DNA of 29,561 bases, taken from contig JAKSOX010000003.1 in assembly GCA_024405335.1 (NCBI GenBank), positions 1 through 29,561 of the forward strand. The letters run 5' to 3'. Positions 19,494-26,371 of the stretch are shown here, piece by piece (the stretch's first letter is position 1; each line of letters starts with the position of its first letter). Below the pieces are notes generated by a model. That model was not told the origin of the DNA. It saw only the letters and a list, made by a program, of their open reading frames with translations, and did not search any database. This stretch comes from Kiritimatiellia bacterium (GTDB lineage: Bacteria > Verrucomicrobiota > Kiritimatiellia > RFP12 > UBA1067). Both the position numbers and the translations under genes were made by a program.

Positions 19494-20165
19494 ATGATGA
19501 AGCGCGCAGGCAAATTCGACGTCGCCGGATTCAAGGCGTTTTTGTTCGACATGGACGGCGTGCTGGCCGACAACTGCGGCTACCACGTCGTGGCGTGGCT
19601 TGAGTTCGCCAAGCGGCACGGTTTCGAACTCACCGAAAAACAGGTGATCGACTGGATGGGCGCGCCAGGCAGCTACTACGTCGAGCGGATGCTCGGTCGC
19701 AAACCGTCCCCCGCCGAACTCATGCGCCTCGCGGAGGAGAAGGAGGCCGTCTACCGCGAAATCTACGCGCCGCACGCGAAACTGCCTGCCGGACTTCGCG
19801 CACTGTTGGACGGTGCGCACGCGCACGGCGTGCCTTGTGCCGTGGTGACTGGCGGCCCCCTCTCGAACGTGGATTTCCTGATGGACGCTCTCGCCCTGCG
19901 CGGGGACTTCGCGTTCGTTGTGGACGCGTCTCAATACGAACGCGGGAAACCCGCGCCTGACTGCTATCTGCAGGGCGCGGCTCGGTTGGGCGTGGCGCCG
20001 GCGGACTGCCTCGTGTTCGAAGACGCCGTGAACGGCATCCAGGCGGGGCGCGCCGCCGGCATGCGCGTGGTGGCGATCACGGGCACGAATCCGCGCGCCG
20101 TTCTCGAAGCGGCCGAGGCGGATTGCGTGATCGACTCGTTCACGGAACTCCTCATTGGAGAATGA
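19494..20165 (+). CDS. HAD-superfamily phosphatase, beta-phosphoglucomutase/sugar-phosphatase-like
   Basis: Cytoplasmic Asp-nucleophile phosphotransferase of subfamily IA. In 223 residues: motif I DMDGVLAD with nucleophile Asp19 and acid/base Asp21; a helical cap (about 28-95); motif II VTGG with Thr119; motif III Lys152 in GKPAPD; motif IV FEDAVNG with Glu176 and Asp177. The FEDAxxG and GKPAPD pairing is typical of beta-phosphoglucomutases and small sugar-phosphate phosphatases, which cannot be told apart here. ATG 19494 is followed at once by a second ATG; the GGTGG nearby is poorly spaced, so the exact start is uncertain by one residue. It is the last gene before a 151-bp intergenic region. 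Confidence 0.9.
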   Translation: MMKRAGKFDVAGFKAFLFDMDGVLADNCGYHVVAWLEFAKRHGFELTEKQVIDWMGAPGSYYVERMLGRKPSPAELMRLAEEKEAVYREIYAPHAKLPAGLRALLDGAHAHGVPCAVVTGGPLSNVDFLMDALALRGDFAFVVDASQYERGKPAPDCYLQGAARLGVAPADCLVFEDAVNGIQAGRAAGMRVVAITGTNPRAVLEAAEADCVIDSFTELLIGE

Positions 20166-20316
20166 CGTCGCGCTGCCGCCTGAGCCGGTTTCGCGCCTCG
20201 GGCTGCGCCCTCGGGTGGTCGGAAAAAGGCGAAAGACATTGATATTGTTCCCAGCGCCCATGACGTGTTTCGGACGGAGTTTTGTGGTATAATCACGGGC
20301 ATTTCGGGGAGAACTG
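20166..20316. other. Intergenic region with promoter and a weak stem-loop
   Basis: This 151-bp gap holds no credible reading frame. Near its start a 7-bp imperfect stem (20178-20184 with 20197-20203, one G-T pair, 12-nt loop) and a CCTCGGG direct repeat (20196-20202 and 20209-20215) are visible. No T-tract follows, so I do not call a terminator. The downstream half is A/T-richer and carries the promoter at 20282-20293 and the Shine-Dalgarno of the next gene. Confidence 0.5.
20282..20293 (+). promoter_or_regulatory. Extended -10 promoter element (TTGTGGTATAAT) before the carbamoyltransferase
   Basis: Second exact copy of the 12-mer, with TATAAT at 20288-20293. The -35 position at 17-bp spacing reads GTGTTT, no match. 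Expected start is near 20300. GGGGAG (20306-20311) follows, 5 nt before ATG 20317. Confidence 0.75.
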
Positions 20317-22059
20317 ATGATGTCTTGCATTTTGGGATTGGCCGCTTTCCATCCGGATTCGTCGGCCTGCGTGGTGGTCGACGGCGAGCTGAAGGCCGCC
20401 GTGTCGGAGGAGCGTCTCGGCGTGCGCATGAAGCACGACGCGTCGTTTCCCGCGCAGGCGATCCGCTGGGCGCTGGAGGCGGCCGGCGTCACTCCGCGCG
20501 ATTTGACGCACGTGGCCGTCGCGCGCGACACGTCGAAAAACCGTGGCGCCAAAATCGCCTACACGCTGGCGAATCCGTTCCGCGCCGCCGGCGCCGTGCG
20601 GGAGCATTTCCGGCGGCGGGGGCGCGACGCCGGGCTTTTCGCGAAGATCGCCGCGGCGTGCGGCTGCGCGGAAAGCGAAATCCGCGCCGAACTCGTGAAC
20701 GTGGAACACCACCTCGCGCACGTGGCGAGCGCCTACTACTGTTCGCCGTTCGACAGTGCGAGCGCGCTTTCCTACGACGGTTCTGGCGACTTCGCGAGCT
20801 TGATGGCGTGCAAATGCGCTGGCACGAAGATCGAAATCCTCGACCGCGTGACGCTGCCCGCGTCGCTGGGTTTCTTCTACACGGCCGTGTGCCAGTTCAT
20901 CGGCTTCGACGGCTTCGGCGAGGAATACAAGGTGATGGGCCTCGCGCCGTACGGCGAGGACCGCTACCACGAGGAAATGAAGAAGATCCTCGTGCTGGAC
21001 GACGACGGCTGGTTCCATTTCGGCAAGGGCTACGTGGCGATGCCCAACGGCTGGACGTGCAACTTCAAGACGTCCGAGGACTTCCTGCACATGTTCACGT
21101 TCCACACCGAGAAGATGCGCAGGATCCTTGGCGGAGCGCCGCGCCGGCGCGGGGATCCGTTGACGCAGCGCGAGAAGGATATCGCGCGGAGCTGCCAGGT
21201 GCGTTTCGAGGAAGCGGCGGTCCACTGCCTGAAGCGGCTGCACAAACTCGCTCCGAACGACAACCTGTGCATGGCCGGCGGCAGCGCGCTGAACGGCGTG
21301 GCCAACGCGCGCATTCTGCGGGACACGCCGTTCCGCAACCAGTATCTGCAGGCGGCGGCGAGCGACGAGGGCACGTGCCTGGGCGCGGCGCTGTGGGCGT
21401 ACCACAACGCCGCCGGCGGCACGAAGCGCTTCCACATGAAGCACGCGTTTTGGGGACCGGCCCACGGCGAAGACCGCATTCGCGCGGACCTCGCGGCGGC
21501 GGGCGTCGAGGCGACGCGGTTCGACGATCCCGAGCTTTTCGGGAAAATCGTGGCTTTGCTGCGCGCGGGCAAGGTGGTGGGGTGGTACCAGGGCGCGGGC
21601 GAATGGGGTCCGCGCGCGCTGGGCAACCGGTCCATTCTCGCGGATCCCACGAATCCCGACATGAAGGCGATCATCAACGCGAAGATCAAGCGCCGCGAGA
21701 GCTTCCGTCCGTTCGCGCCGAGCGTGCTGGCGGAGGACGTGAAGGAATACTTCGAGCAGGACGTGTACAGTCCGTTCATGATGCACGTGGTGAAGTTCAA
21801 GCCCGAATGGCGCGCGAAGCTGCCGGCCGTGGTGCACCAGGACGGCACGGGGCGGCTGCAGTCCGTGAGCCGCGAATTCAACCCGCGCTACTACGATCTC
21901 ATCCGCGCGTTCAAGCGCGCGAGCGGCGTGGGCATTTTGCTGAACACGAGCTTCAACGAAAACGAGCCGGTGGTGGACACGCCCGCGCAGGCGCTGGACT
22001 GCTATTTGCGCACGGACATGGACGCCCTGTGCCTGGGCAATTGGCTGGCGGTGAAGTGA
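20317..22059 (+). CDS. Carbamoyltransferase, NodU/CmcH family
   Basis: Transfers a carbamoyl group from carbamoyl phosphate, via a carbamoyl-adenylate, to a hydroxyl of a sugar or similar acceptor. The 580-residue protein has the N-terminal Kae1-like domain: GLAAFHPDSSACVV, the metal-binding NVEHHLAHVASAY with His131, His132 and His135, SYDGSGD (152-158) and MAGGSALNGVANA (319-331). The NodU-type C-terminal domain follows: GEWGPRALGNRSILADP (428-444), RESFRPFAPSVL (460-471), QDGTGRLQSV and NTSFNENEPVVDTP. Length and motif order are complete. It has its own promoter and stands alone between the HAD gene and secA. A role in decorating a surface glycan or secondary metabolite is plausible; the acceptor is unknown. 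Confidence 0.93.
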   Translation: MMSCILGLAAFHPDSSACVVVDGELKAAVSEERLGVRMKHDASFPAQAIRWALEAAGVTPRDLTHVAVARDTSKNRGAKIAYTLANPFRAAGAVREHFRRRGRDAGLFAKIAAACGCAESEIRAELVNVEHHLAHVASAYYCSPFDSASALSYDGSGDFASLMACKCAGTKIEILDRVTLPASLGFFYTAVCQFIGFDGFGEEYKVMGLAPYGEDRYHEEMKKILVLDDDGWFHFGKGYVAMPNGWTCNFKTSEDFLHMFTFHTEKMRRILGGAPRRRGDPLTQREKDIARSCQVRFEEAAVHCLKRLHKLAPNDNLCMAGGSALNGVANARILRDTPFRNQYLQAAASDEGTCLGAALWAYHNAAGGTKRFHMKHAFWGPAHGEDRIRADLAAAGVEATRFDDPELFGKIVALLRAGKVVGWYQGAGEWGPRALGNRSILADPTNPDMKAIINAKIKRRESFRPFAPSVLAEDVKEYFEQDVYSPFMMHVVKFKPEWRAKLPAVVHQDGTGRLQSVSREFNPRYYDLIRAFKRASGVGILLNTSFNENEPVVDTPAQALDCYLRTDMDALCLGNWLAVK

Positions 22060-22071
22060 CGGTGAAGTGAC
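22050..22071 (+). repeat. 11-bp perfect tandem duplication across the carbamoyltransferase stop
   Basis: GGTGAAGTGAC occurs twice in a row (22050-22060 and 22061-22071). The first copy contains the stop codon (TGA 22057-22059), so the second copy lies just outside the gene and does not alter the protein. It looks like a small slippage duplication. Confidence 0.85.
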
Positions 22072-22111
22072 GCCCGGCAGGGCAATGCGCGGGCGTGCGG
22101 AAATCGCCGCG

Positions 22112-22123
22112 TTGTGGTATAAT
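22112..22123 (+). promoter_or_regulatory. Extended -10 promoter element (TTGTGGTATAAT) before secA
   Basis: Third exact copy of the 12-mer, with TATAAT at 22118-22123. The -35 position reads GTGCGG, no match. The secA ATG lies only 11 nt after the hexamer, so a transcript starting 6-8 nt downstream would have a leader of about 4-6 nt and no Shine-Dalgarno. Confidence 0.75.
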
Positions 22124-22134
22124 TCGCGGCACGT

Positions 22135-25100
22135 ATGAATATTCTGAAGATGATTTTGGGCACGAAGAACGCCCGCGAACTGAAGCGCATCAGGCCCCTG
22201 GTTGCGGAAATCAACCGCATCGAGCGGGAATACCAGGCCAAAAACTTCACGGACGCGGACTTCCCGCGCATGACCGCCGAGTTCAAAAAGCGCGTCGCCG
22301 AAGGCGAACCGCTCGACACGATCCTCCCCGAGGCGTTCGCGCTCGTCAAGAACGCCTGCCGCCATCTGGTGGGCACCACCGAAGAGGTTTGCGGCCACGT
22401 CCTCACGTGGGACATGGTGCCGTTCGACTGCCAGCTCGTGGGCGGCATCGTGCTCCACCAGGGCAAGATCGCCGAAATGCAGACGGGCGAAGGCAAGACG
22501 CTCGTGGCGACGCTGCCGATGTACCTGAACGCGCTCGCCGGCAAGAACGTGCAGGTGGTGACGGTGAACGACTACCTCGCCAAGCGCGACGCCACCTGGA
22601 TGGGGCACCTCTACAAGTACCTCGGCCTCACCGTGGGCTGCATCCAGAACTCGATGGATTCCGCCGAGCGCCGCGCGCAGTACCTGTGCGACGTCACCTA
22701 CGGCACCAATTCCGAATTCGGCTTCGACTACCTGCGCGACAACGGCATGGCCGTGGAACCCGAACAGGTGGTGCAGAACGGCCACCATTTCGCGATCGTG
22801 GACGAGGTGGACTCGATTCTCATCGACGAAGCCCGCACGCCGCTGATCATCTCCGGCCCCGCCACGGTTTCGACGAGCGCGCAGTACGTCGAGATGCGGC
22901 CGCTCGTGGAATCCATCGTGCGCGTCCAGACGCAGCAGTGCAACGGCTTCATCGCCGAGGCGAAGAAGGCGCTCGCCGCCGGCGACGTGGAGGAGTGCAA
23001 GCGGAAGATCTACCAGGTCTACCATTCGATGCCGAAGCACAAGCAGATGCTCCACATGTTCGAAGACGCGAACGTGCGCAAGCTCCACGAAGACGTGGAA
23101 ATGCAGATGCTTTCCGAAATGCGCAAGCAGGAGGGCATCGCGCTGCGCGAGAAGCTCTACTTCACCATCGACGAGCGCACGCGCGAAGTGGCGCTCACGG
23201 ATCTCGGCTGCGACGTGATGAACCCGCAGGATCCGAAGATGTTCGTGATTCCCGACCTGCCCGCCGCGATGTCCGAGCTGGACGGCGACGCGTCGCTTTC
23301 CGCCGAAGAGCGCATGGAACGCAAGCGCGCCGTGCAGGCGGACTTCATGGAGCATTCCCAGCGCGTCCACGTGGTGGACCAGCTGTTGCGCGCGTACTGC
23401 CTGTACGAGCGCGACGTGGATTACGTGGTGCAGGAAAACCACGTGTACATCGTGGACGAATTCACGGGCCGCATCCTGCCGGGCCGCCGCTGGTCGGACG
23501 GGCTCCACCAGGCCGTGGAGGCCAAGGAAGGCGTCGAAATCGAGAAGGAGTCCCAGACGCTCGCGACGATCACGATCCAGAACTACTTCCGCCTGTACAA
23601 GAAGCTCGCCGGCATGACGGGCACGGCCGAGACGGAAGCGCGCGAGTTCAAGGACATCTACAAGCTCGACATGGTGTCGATCCCCACCAACAAGCCGGTG
23701 AACCGCGTCGACGGCAACGACCAGATCTACCGCACGCAGCGCGAAAAGTACAAGGCGATCATCGAAGACGTCCGCGCGCGCCACGAGAAGGGCCAGCCGG
23801 TGCTGCTGGGCACGATGACGGTGGACACTTCGGAAGTGCTCTCGCGCATGCTCAAGATCGCGAAGATCCCGCACGAAGTGCTGAACGCCAAGAACCATGC
23901 GCGCGAAGCGGAAATCGTGTCGATGGCGGGCCAGAAGGGGGCGGTCACGATCGCCACGAACATGGCCGGCCGCGGCACGGACATCAAGCTCGGGCCTGGC
24001 GTGGTGGAGCTGGGCGGCCTGCACGTGCTCGGTTCCGAGCGCCACGAATCCCGCCGCATCGACCGCCAGTTGCGCGGCCGCTGCTCGCGTCAGGGCGACC
24101 CCGGCAGTTCGCAGTTCTTCATTTCCCTCGAAGACCAGCTCATGCGCCTCTTCGGCAGCCAGAAGCTTTCCGGCATCATGCTGCGCCTGGGCATCCAGGA
24201 AGGCGAGGTGATGGAGCACCGCTGGCTCAACAAGTCAGTGGAGACGGCCCAGCGCCGCGTCGAGCAGCAGCACTTCGCGGTGCGCAAGCGCACGCTCGAG
24301 TTCGACGACGTGATGAACAAGCAGCGCTCGATCGTGTACGATCTTCGCGGACTCGTGCTCACCGGCGACCCGGAAACGGTGCACGGCACGATCCTCGACG
24401 TGATGAACGACGTGATCATGACGCAGGCGGAGCGTTGCCTGTTCGATCCGAAGAACGGGTCTCTGCCCGACTTCCTTTCCTGGGTGGGCATGAGCTTCCC
24501 CGTGATGGTTTCGGAAGAGGAACTCAAGCCGCTGATGGGCAATCCGCAGGCGGCGGGCGAACTCGTGATGAATCGCGTCAAGGAGGCGTACGAGGCGAAG
24601 TGCGCGGCGGAGGATCCGCGCGTGCTGCCGTTCATGGAGCGCGGCGTGTTCCTGAGCTGCATCGACCGCCAGTGGCAGGACTACCTGCGCGCCATGGACG
24701 ACCTGCGCCACGGCGTGAATCTCCGCGCCTACGGTCAGCGCGATCCGCTGGTGGAATACAAGCGCGAGGCCTTCGACATGTTCGAGCAGCTCATGAACAT
24801 GATCAAGGAAGAGGTCGTCTCCACCGAGTTCCGCGCCACCACGGCCGCGAACATGCGCCGCATCCTCGCCGCGCAGGCCGCCGCCGAAGCCCGGCAGCGC
24901 ACGAACGCCGACGCCTTCGAGCAGAATCCCGACGCCGAAGAGGAAATCGCGCCCACGCCAGCGCCCGCCCCGCGCGTCGCGCCGCCGCCGGCGCGGCCCG
25001 CCGCCCCCGTTTCGGCGCAGGACGCCTTCGCCGCCCTGATGGGCGTCCGTCCGGACCAGGTGCGTTCCGCGGGCGGCGCAGCCCGTTCCGCGGGCGGCAA

Positions 25101-25188
25101 ACCGATGCCGATGGCGGGGCGGAACGATCCGTGCCCGTGCGGCAGCGGCAAGAAGTTCAAGAAATGCTGCGGAAAGAACCTGTTCTGA
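22135..25188 (+). CDS. secA: Preprotein translocase ATPase SecA
   Basis: Motor that drives unfolded preproteins through SecYEG at the inner membrane. The 1017-residue protein has Walker A MQTGEGKT (115-122), VNDYLAKRD (144-152), YGTNSEFGFDYLRDN (189-203), Walker B VDEVDSILIDEARTPLIIS (222-240), MTGTAETEA and GTMTVDTSEVLS. It is about 115 residues longer than E. coli SecA. One insertion, with HVLTWDMVPFD (88-98), precedes QLVGG, and another enlarges the preprotein-binding region after about residue 255; both recall Bacteroidetes/PVC SecA. The C-terminus ends in a zinc-binding SEC-C motif (Cys1000, 1002, 1011, 1012) after a Pro/Ala linker. It has its own promoter with almost no leader. Confidence 0.97.
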   Translation: MNILKMILGTKNARELKRIRPLVAEINRIEREYQAKNFTDADFPRMTAEFKKRVAEGEPLDTILPEAFALVKNACRHLVGTTEEVCGHVLTWDMVPFDCQLVGGIVLHQGKIAEMQTGEGKTLVATLPMYLNALAGKNVQVVTVNDYLAKRDATWMGHLYKYLGLTVGCIQNSMDSAERRAQYLCDVTYGTNSEFGFDYLRDNGMAVEPEQVVQNGHHFAIVDEVDSILIDEARTPLIISGPATVSTSAQYVEMRPLVESIVRVQTQQCNGFIAEAKKALAAGDVEECKRKIYQVYHSMPKHKQMLHMFEDANVRKLHEDVEMQMLSEMRKQEGIALREKLYFTIDERTREVALTDLGCDVMNPQDPKMFVIPDLPAAMSELDGDASLSAEERMERKRAVQADFMEHSQRVHVVDQLLRAYCLYERDVDYVVQENHVYIVDEFTGRILPGRRWSDGLHQAVEAKEGVEIEKESQTLATITIQNYFRLYKKLAGMTGTAETEAREFKDIYKLDMVSIPTNKPVNRVDGNDQIYRTQREKYKAIIEDVRARHEKGQPVLLGTMTVDTSEVLSRMLKIAKIPHEVLNAKNHAREAEIVSMAGQKGAVTIATNMAGRGTDIKLGPGVVELGGLHVLGSERHESRRIDRQLRGRCSRQGDPGSSQFFISLEDQLMRLFGSQKLSGIMLRLGIQEGEVMEHRWLNKSVETAQRRVEQQHFAVRKRTLEFDDVMNKQRSIVYDLRGLVLTGDPETVHGTILDVMNDVIMTQAERCLFDPKNGSLPDFLSWVGMSFPVMVSEEELKPLMGNPQAAGELVMNRVKEAYEAKCAAEDPRVLPFMERGVFLSCIDRQWQDYLRAMDDLRHGVNLRAYGQRDPLVEYKREAFDMFEQLMNMIKEEVVSTEFRATTAANMRRILAAQAAAEARQRTNADAFEQNPDAEEEIAPTPAPAPRVAPPPARPAAPVSAQDAFAALMGVRPDQVRSAGGAARSAGGKPMPMAGRNDPCPCGSGKKFKKCCGKNLF

Positions 25189-25190
25189 AA

Positions 25191-26330
25191 ATGAAACTCA
25201 AACGTCGGGTCTGGGTTGAAGTCGATCTTGCGCAGCTCAAACGCAATTACGCGAAAATCGCGGCGGCGGTGAAGCCGGCCAAGGTGCTGTGCGTGCTGAA
25301 GGCGAACGCCTACGGCCTCGGGGTGGAGCCCTACGCGCGGGCGCTCGTGTCGGCAGGTTGCACGGCGTTCGGCGTGGCCGAGCCATTCGAGGCGCTGCAG
25401 CTGGTGGACCTGTTCCGCCGGATGGCGCGGAAGGATTTGTCCGTCCAGATGCTGTCCTCCGTGCTGCCGGACGAGATCGAGCCGATGGTGCGCGCGGGCG
25501 TGACGCTGCCCGTGACCGACGCGCCCACGGCCTCGCTGATCGACCGTGCGGCGGCGAAATGCGGCGTGCGCGCCAAGGTGCACTTCAAGCTCGACACCGG
25601 CATGGGCCGACTGGGCGTTCTCGCCAAGGACGCGCCGCGCGTCATCCGCGAGGTCGTGAAGCTGCCGCATCTCGACTGCGAAGGGATCTTCTCGCATTGT
25701 CCGATGGCCTACGAACCCGCGGATCCGTTCACGGAGGAGCAGATCGACCTGTTCGAGGCGGTTCTCGCGGACGTCGCCCGGGACGGCATCGCGTTCAAGA
25801 AGGTGCACGTGGCCGCGTCGGACGCGATCAACAATTTTCCGCGCGCGAAGAAACCGCCGTTCAACTGGGTGCGCACGGGCATCAACCTGCACGGCAGCTT
25901 CGACCCGAACGGCCGCCGCGCGCTCAAGGTGAAAAGCGTGCTCGCGCTCAAAACGCGCGTCGCCCAGGTGCGAGAACTGCCGCCCGGAACGACGCTCGGC
26001 TACGGCCGCACCTGGTGCCTGAACCGTACCACGCGCGTGGCGACCATTTCCGCCGGCTACGCGGACGGCCTGCCGTTGGCGCTCACCAACCGCGGCCACG
26101 TGCTCGTGAATGGCAAGGCGTGTCCCGTGATCGGGCGCATTTCGATGGACTACACCACGGTGGACGTGTCGCGCGCCGGCGCGGTGAAACCCGGCGACGA
26201 GGTGATTTGCCTTGGCGGTTCCGGCAAGGGCGCGATCACTCCGGACGACTGGGGCGCGCTCAAGGGCACGCATGCGTACGAGGTCATTTGCGCGTTGGGC
26301 AACCGCGTCGAGCGGCAGTACGTCGAGTAG
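25191..26330 (+). CDS. alr: Alanine racemase
   Basis: PLP enzyme that interconverts L- and D-alanine for peptidoglycan synthesis. In 379 residues: the PLP-binding lysine Lys37 in VLKANAYGLG (35-44), FKLDTGMGRLG (132-142), WVRTGINLHG (226-235, with His where Tyr is usual), LGYGRTW, the second catalytic base Tyr290 in SAGYADGLP, and GRISMDYTTVDVS (315-327). ATG 25191 is 2 bp after the secA stop. An in-frame ATG at 25164 inside secA would add nine residues but lies before the usual start of the family. Neither has a strong Shine-Dalgarno, so translational coupling to secA is likely. Confidence 0.94.
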   Translation: MKLKRRVWVEVDLAQLKRNYAKIAAAVKPAKVLCVLKANAYGLGVEPYARALVSAGCTAFGVAEPFEALQLVDLFRRMARKDLSVQMLSSVLPDEIEPMVRAGVTLPVTDAPTASLIDRAAAKCGVRAKVHFKLDTGMGRLGVLAKDAPRVIREVVKLPHLDCEGIFSHCPMAYEPADPFTEEQIDLFEAVLADVARDGIAFKKVHVAASDAINNFPRAKKPPFNWVRTGINLHGSFDPNGRRALKVKSVLALKTRVAQVRELPPGTTLGYGRTWCLNRTTRVATISAGYADGLPLALTNRGHVLVNGKACPVIGRISMDYTTVDVSRAGAVKPGDEVICLGGSGKGAITPDDWGALKGTHAYEVICALGNRVERQYVE

Positions 26331-26359
26331 CCGGGTTTTCATTTGATTCAACCGACAGC

Positions 26360-26365
26360 GGAGAG
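26360..26365 (+). promoter_or_regulatory. Ribosome binding site for the SpoIIE-type protein
   Basis: GGAGAG is 6 nt before ATG 26372. The frame is open far upstream through alr, and this site together with the membrane segment that follows the ATG decides the start. Confidence 0.6.
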
Positions 26366-26371
26366 ATCGGC

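Noticed and set aside
20178..20203. Possible intrinsic terminator after the HAD gene
   Set aside because: The stem is 7 bp with a G-T pair and a 12-nt loop, and no T-tract follows.
20293..24219. 1308-residue open frame on the minus strand across the carbamoyltransferase and secA
   Set aside because: It runs antisense to two genes with complete, motif-rich products. It is His/Arg/Ala/Val-rich low-complexity sequence, as expected from the reverse strand of G+C-rich coding DNA, and has no recognisable domain.
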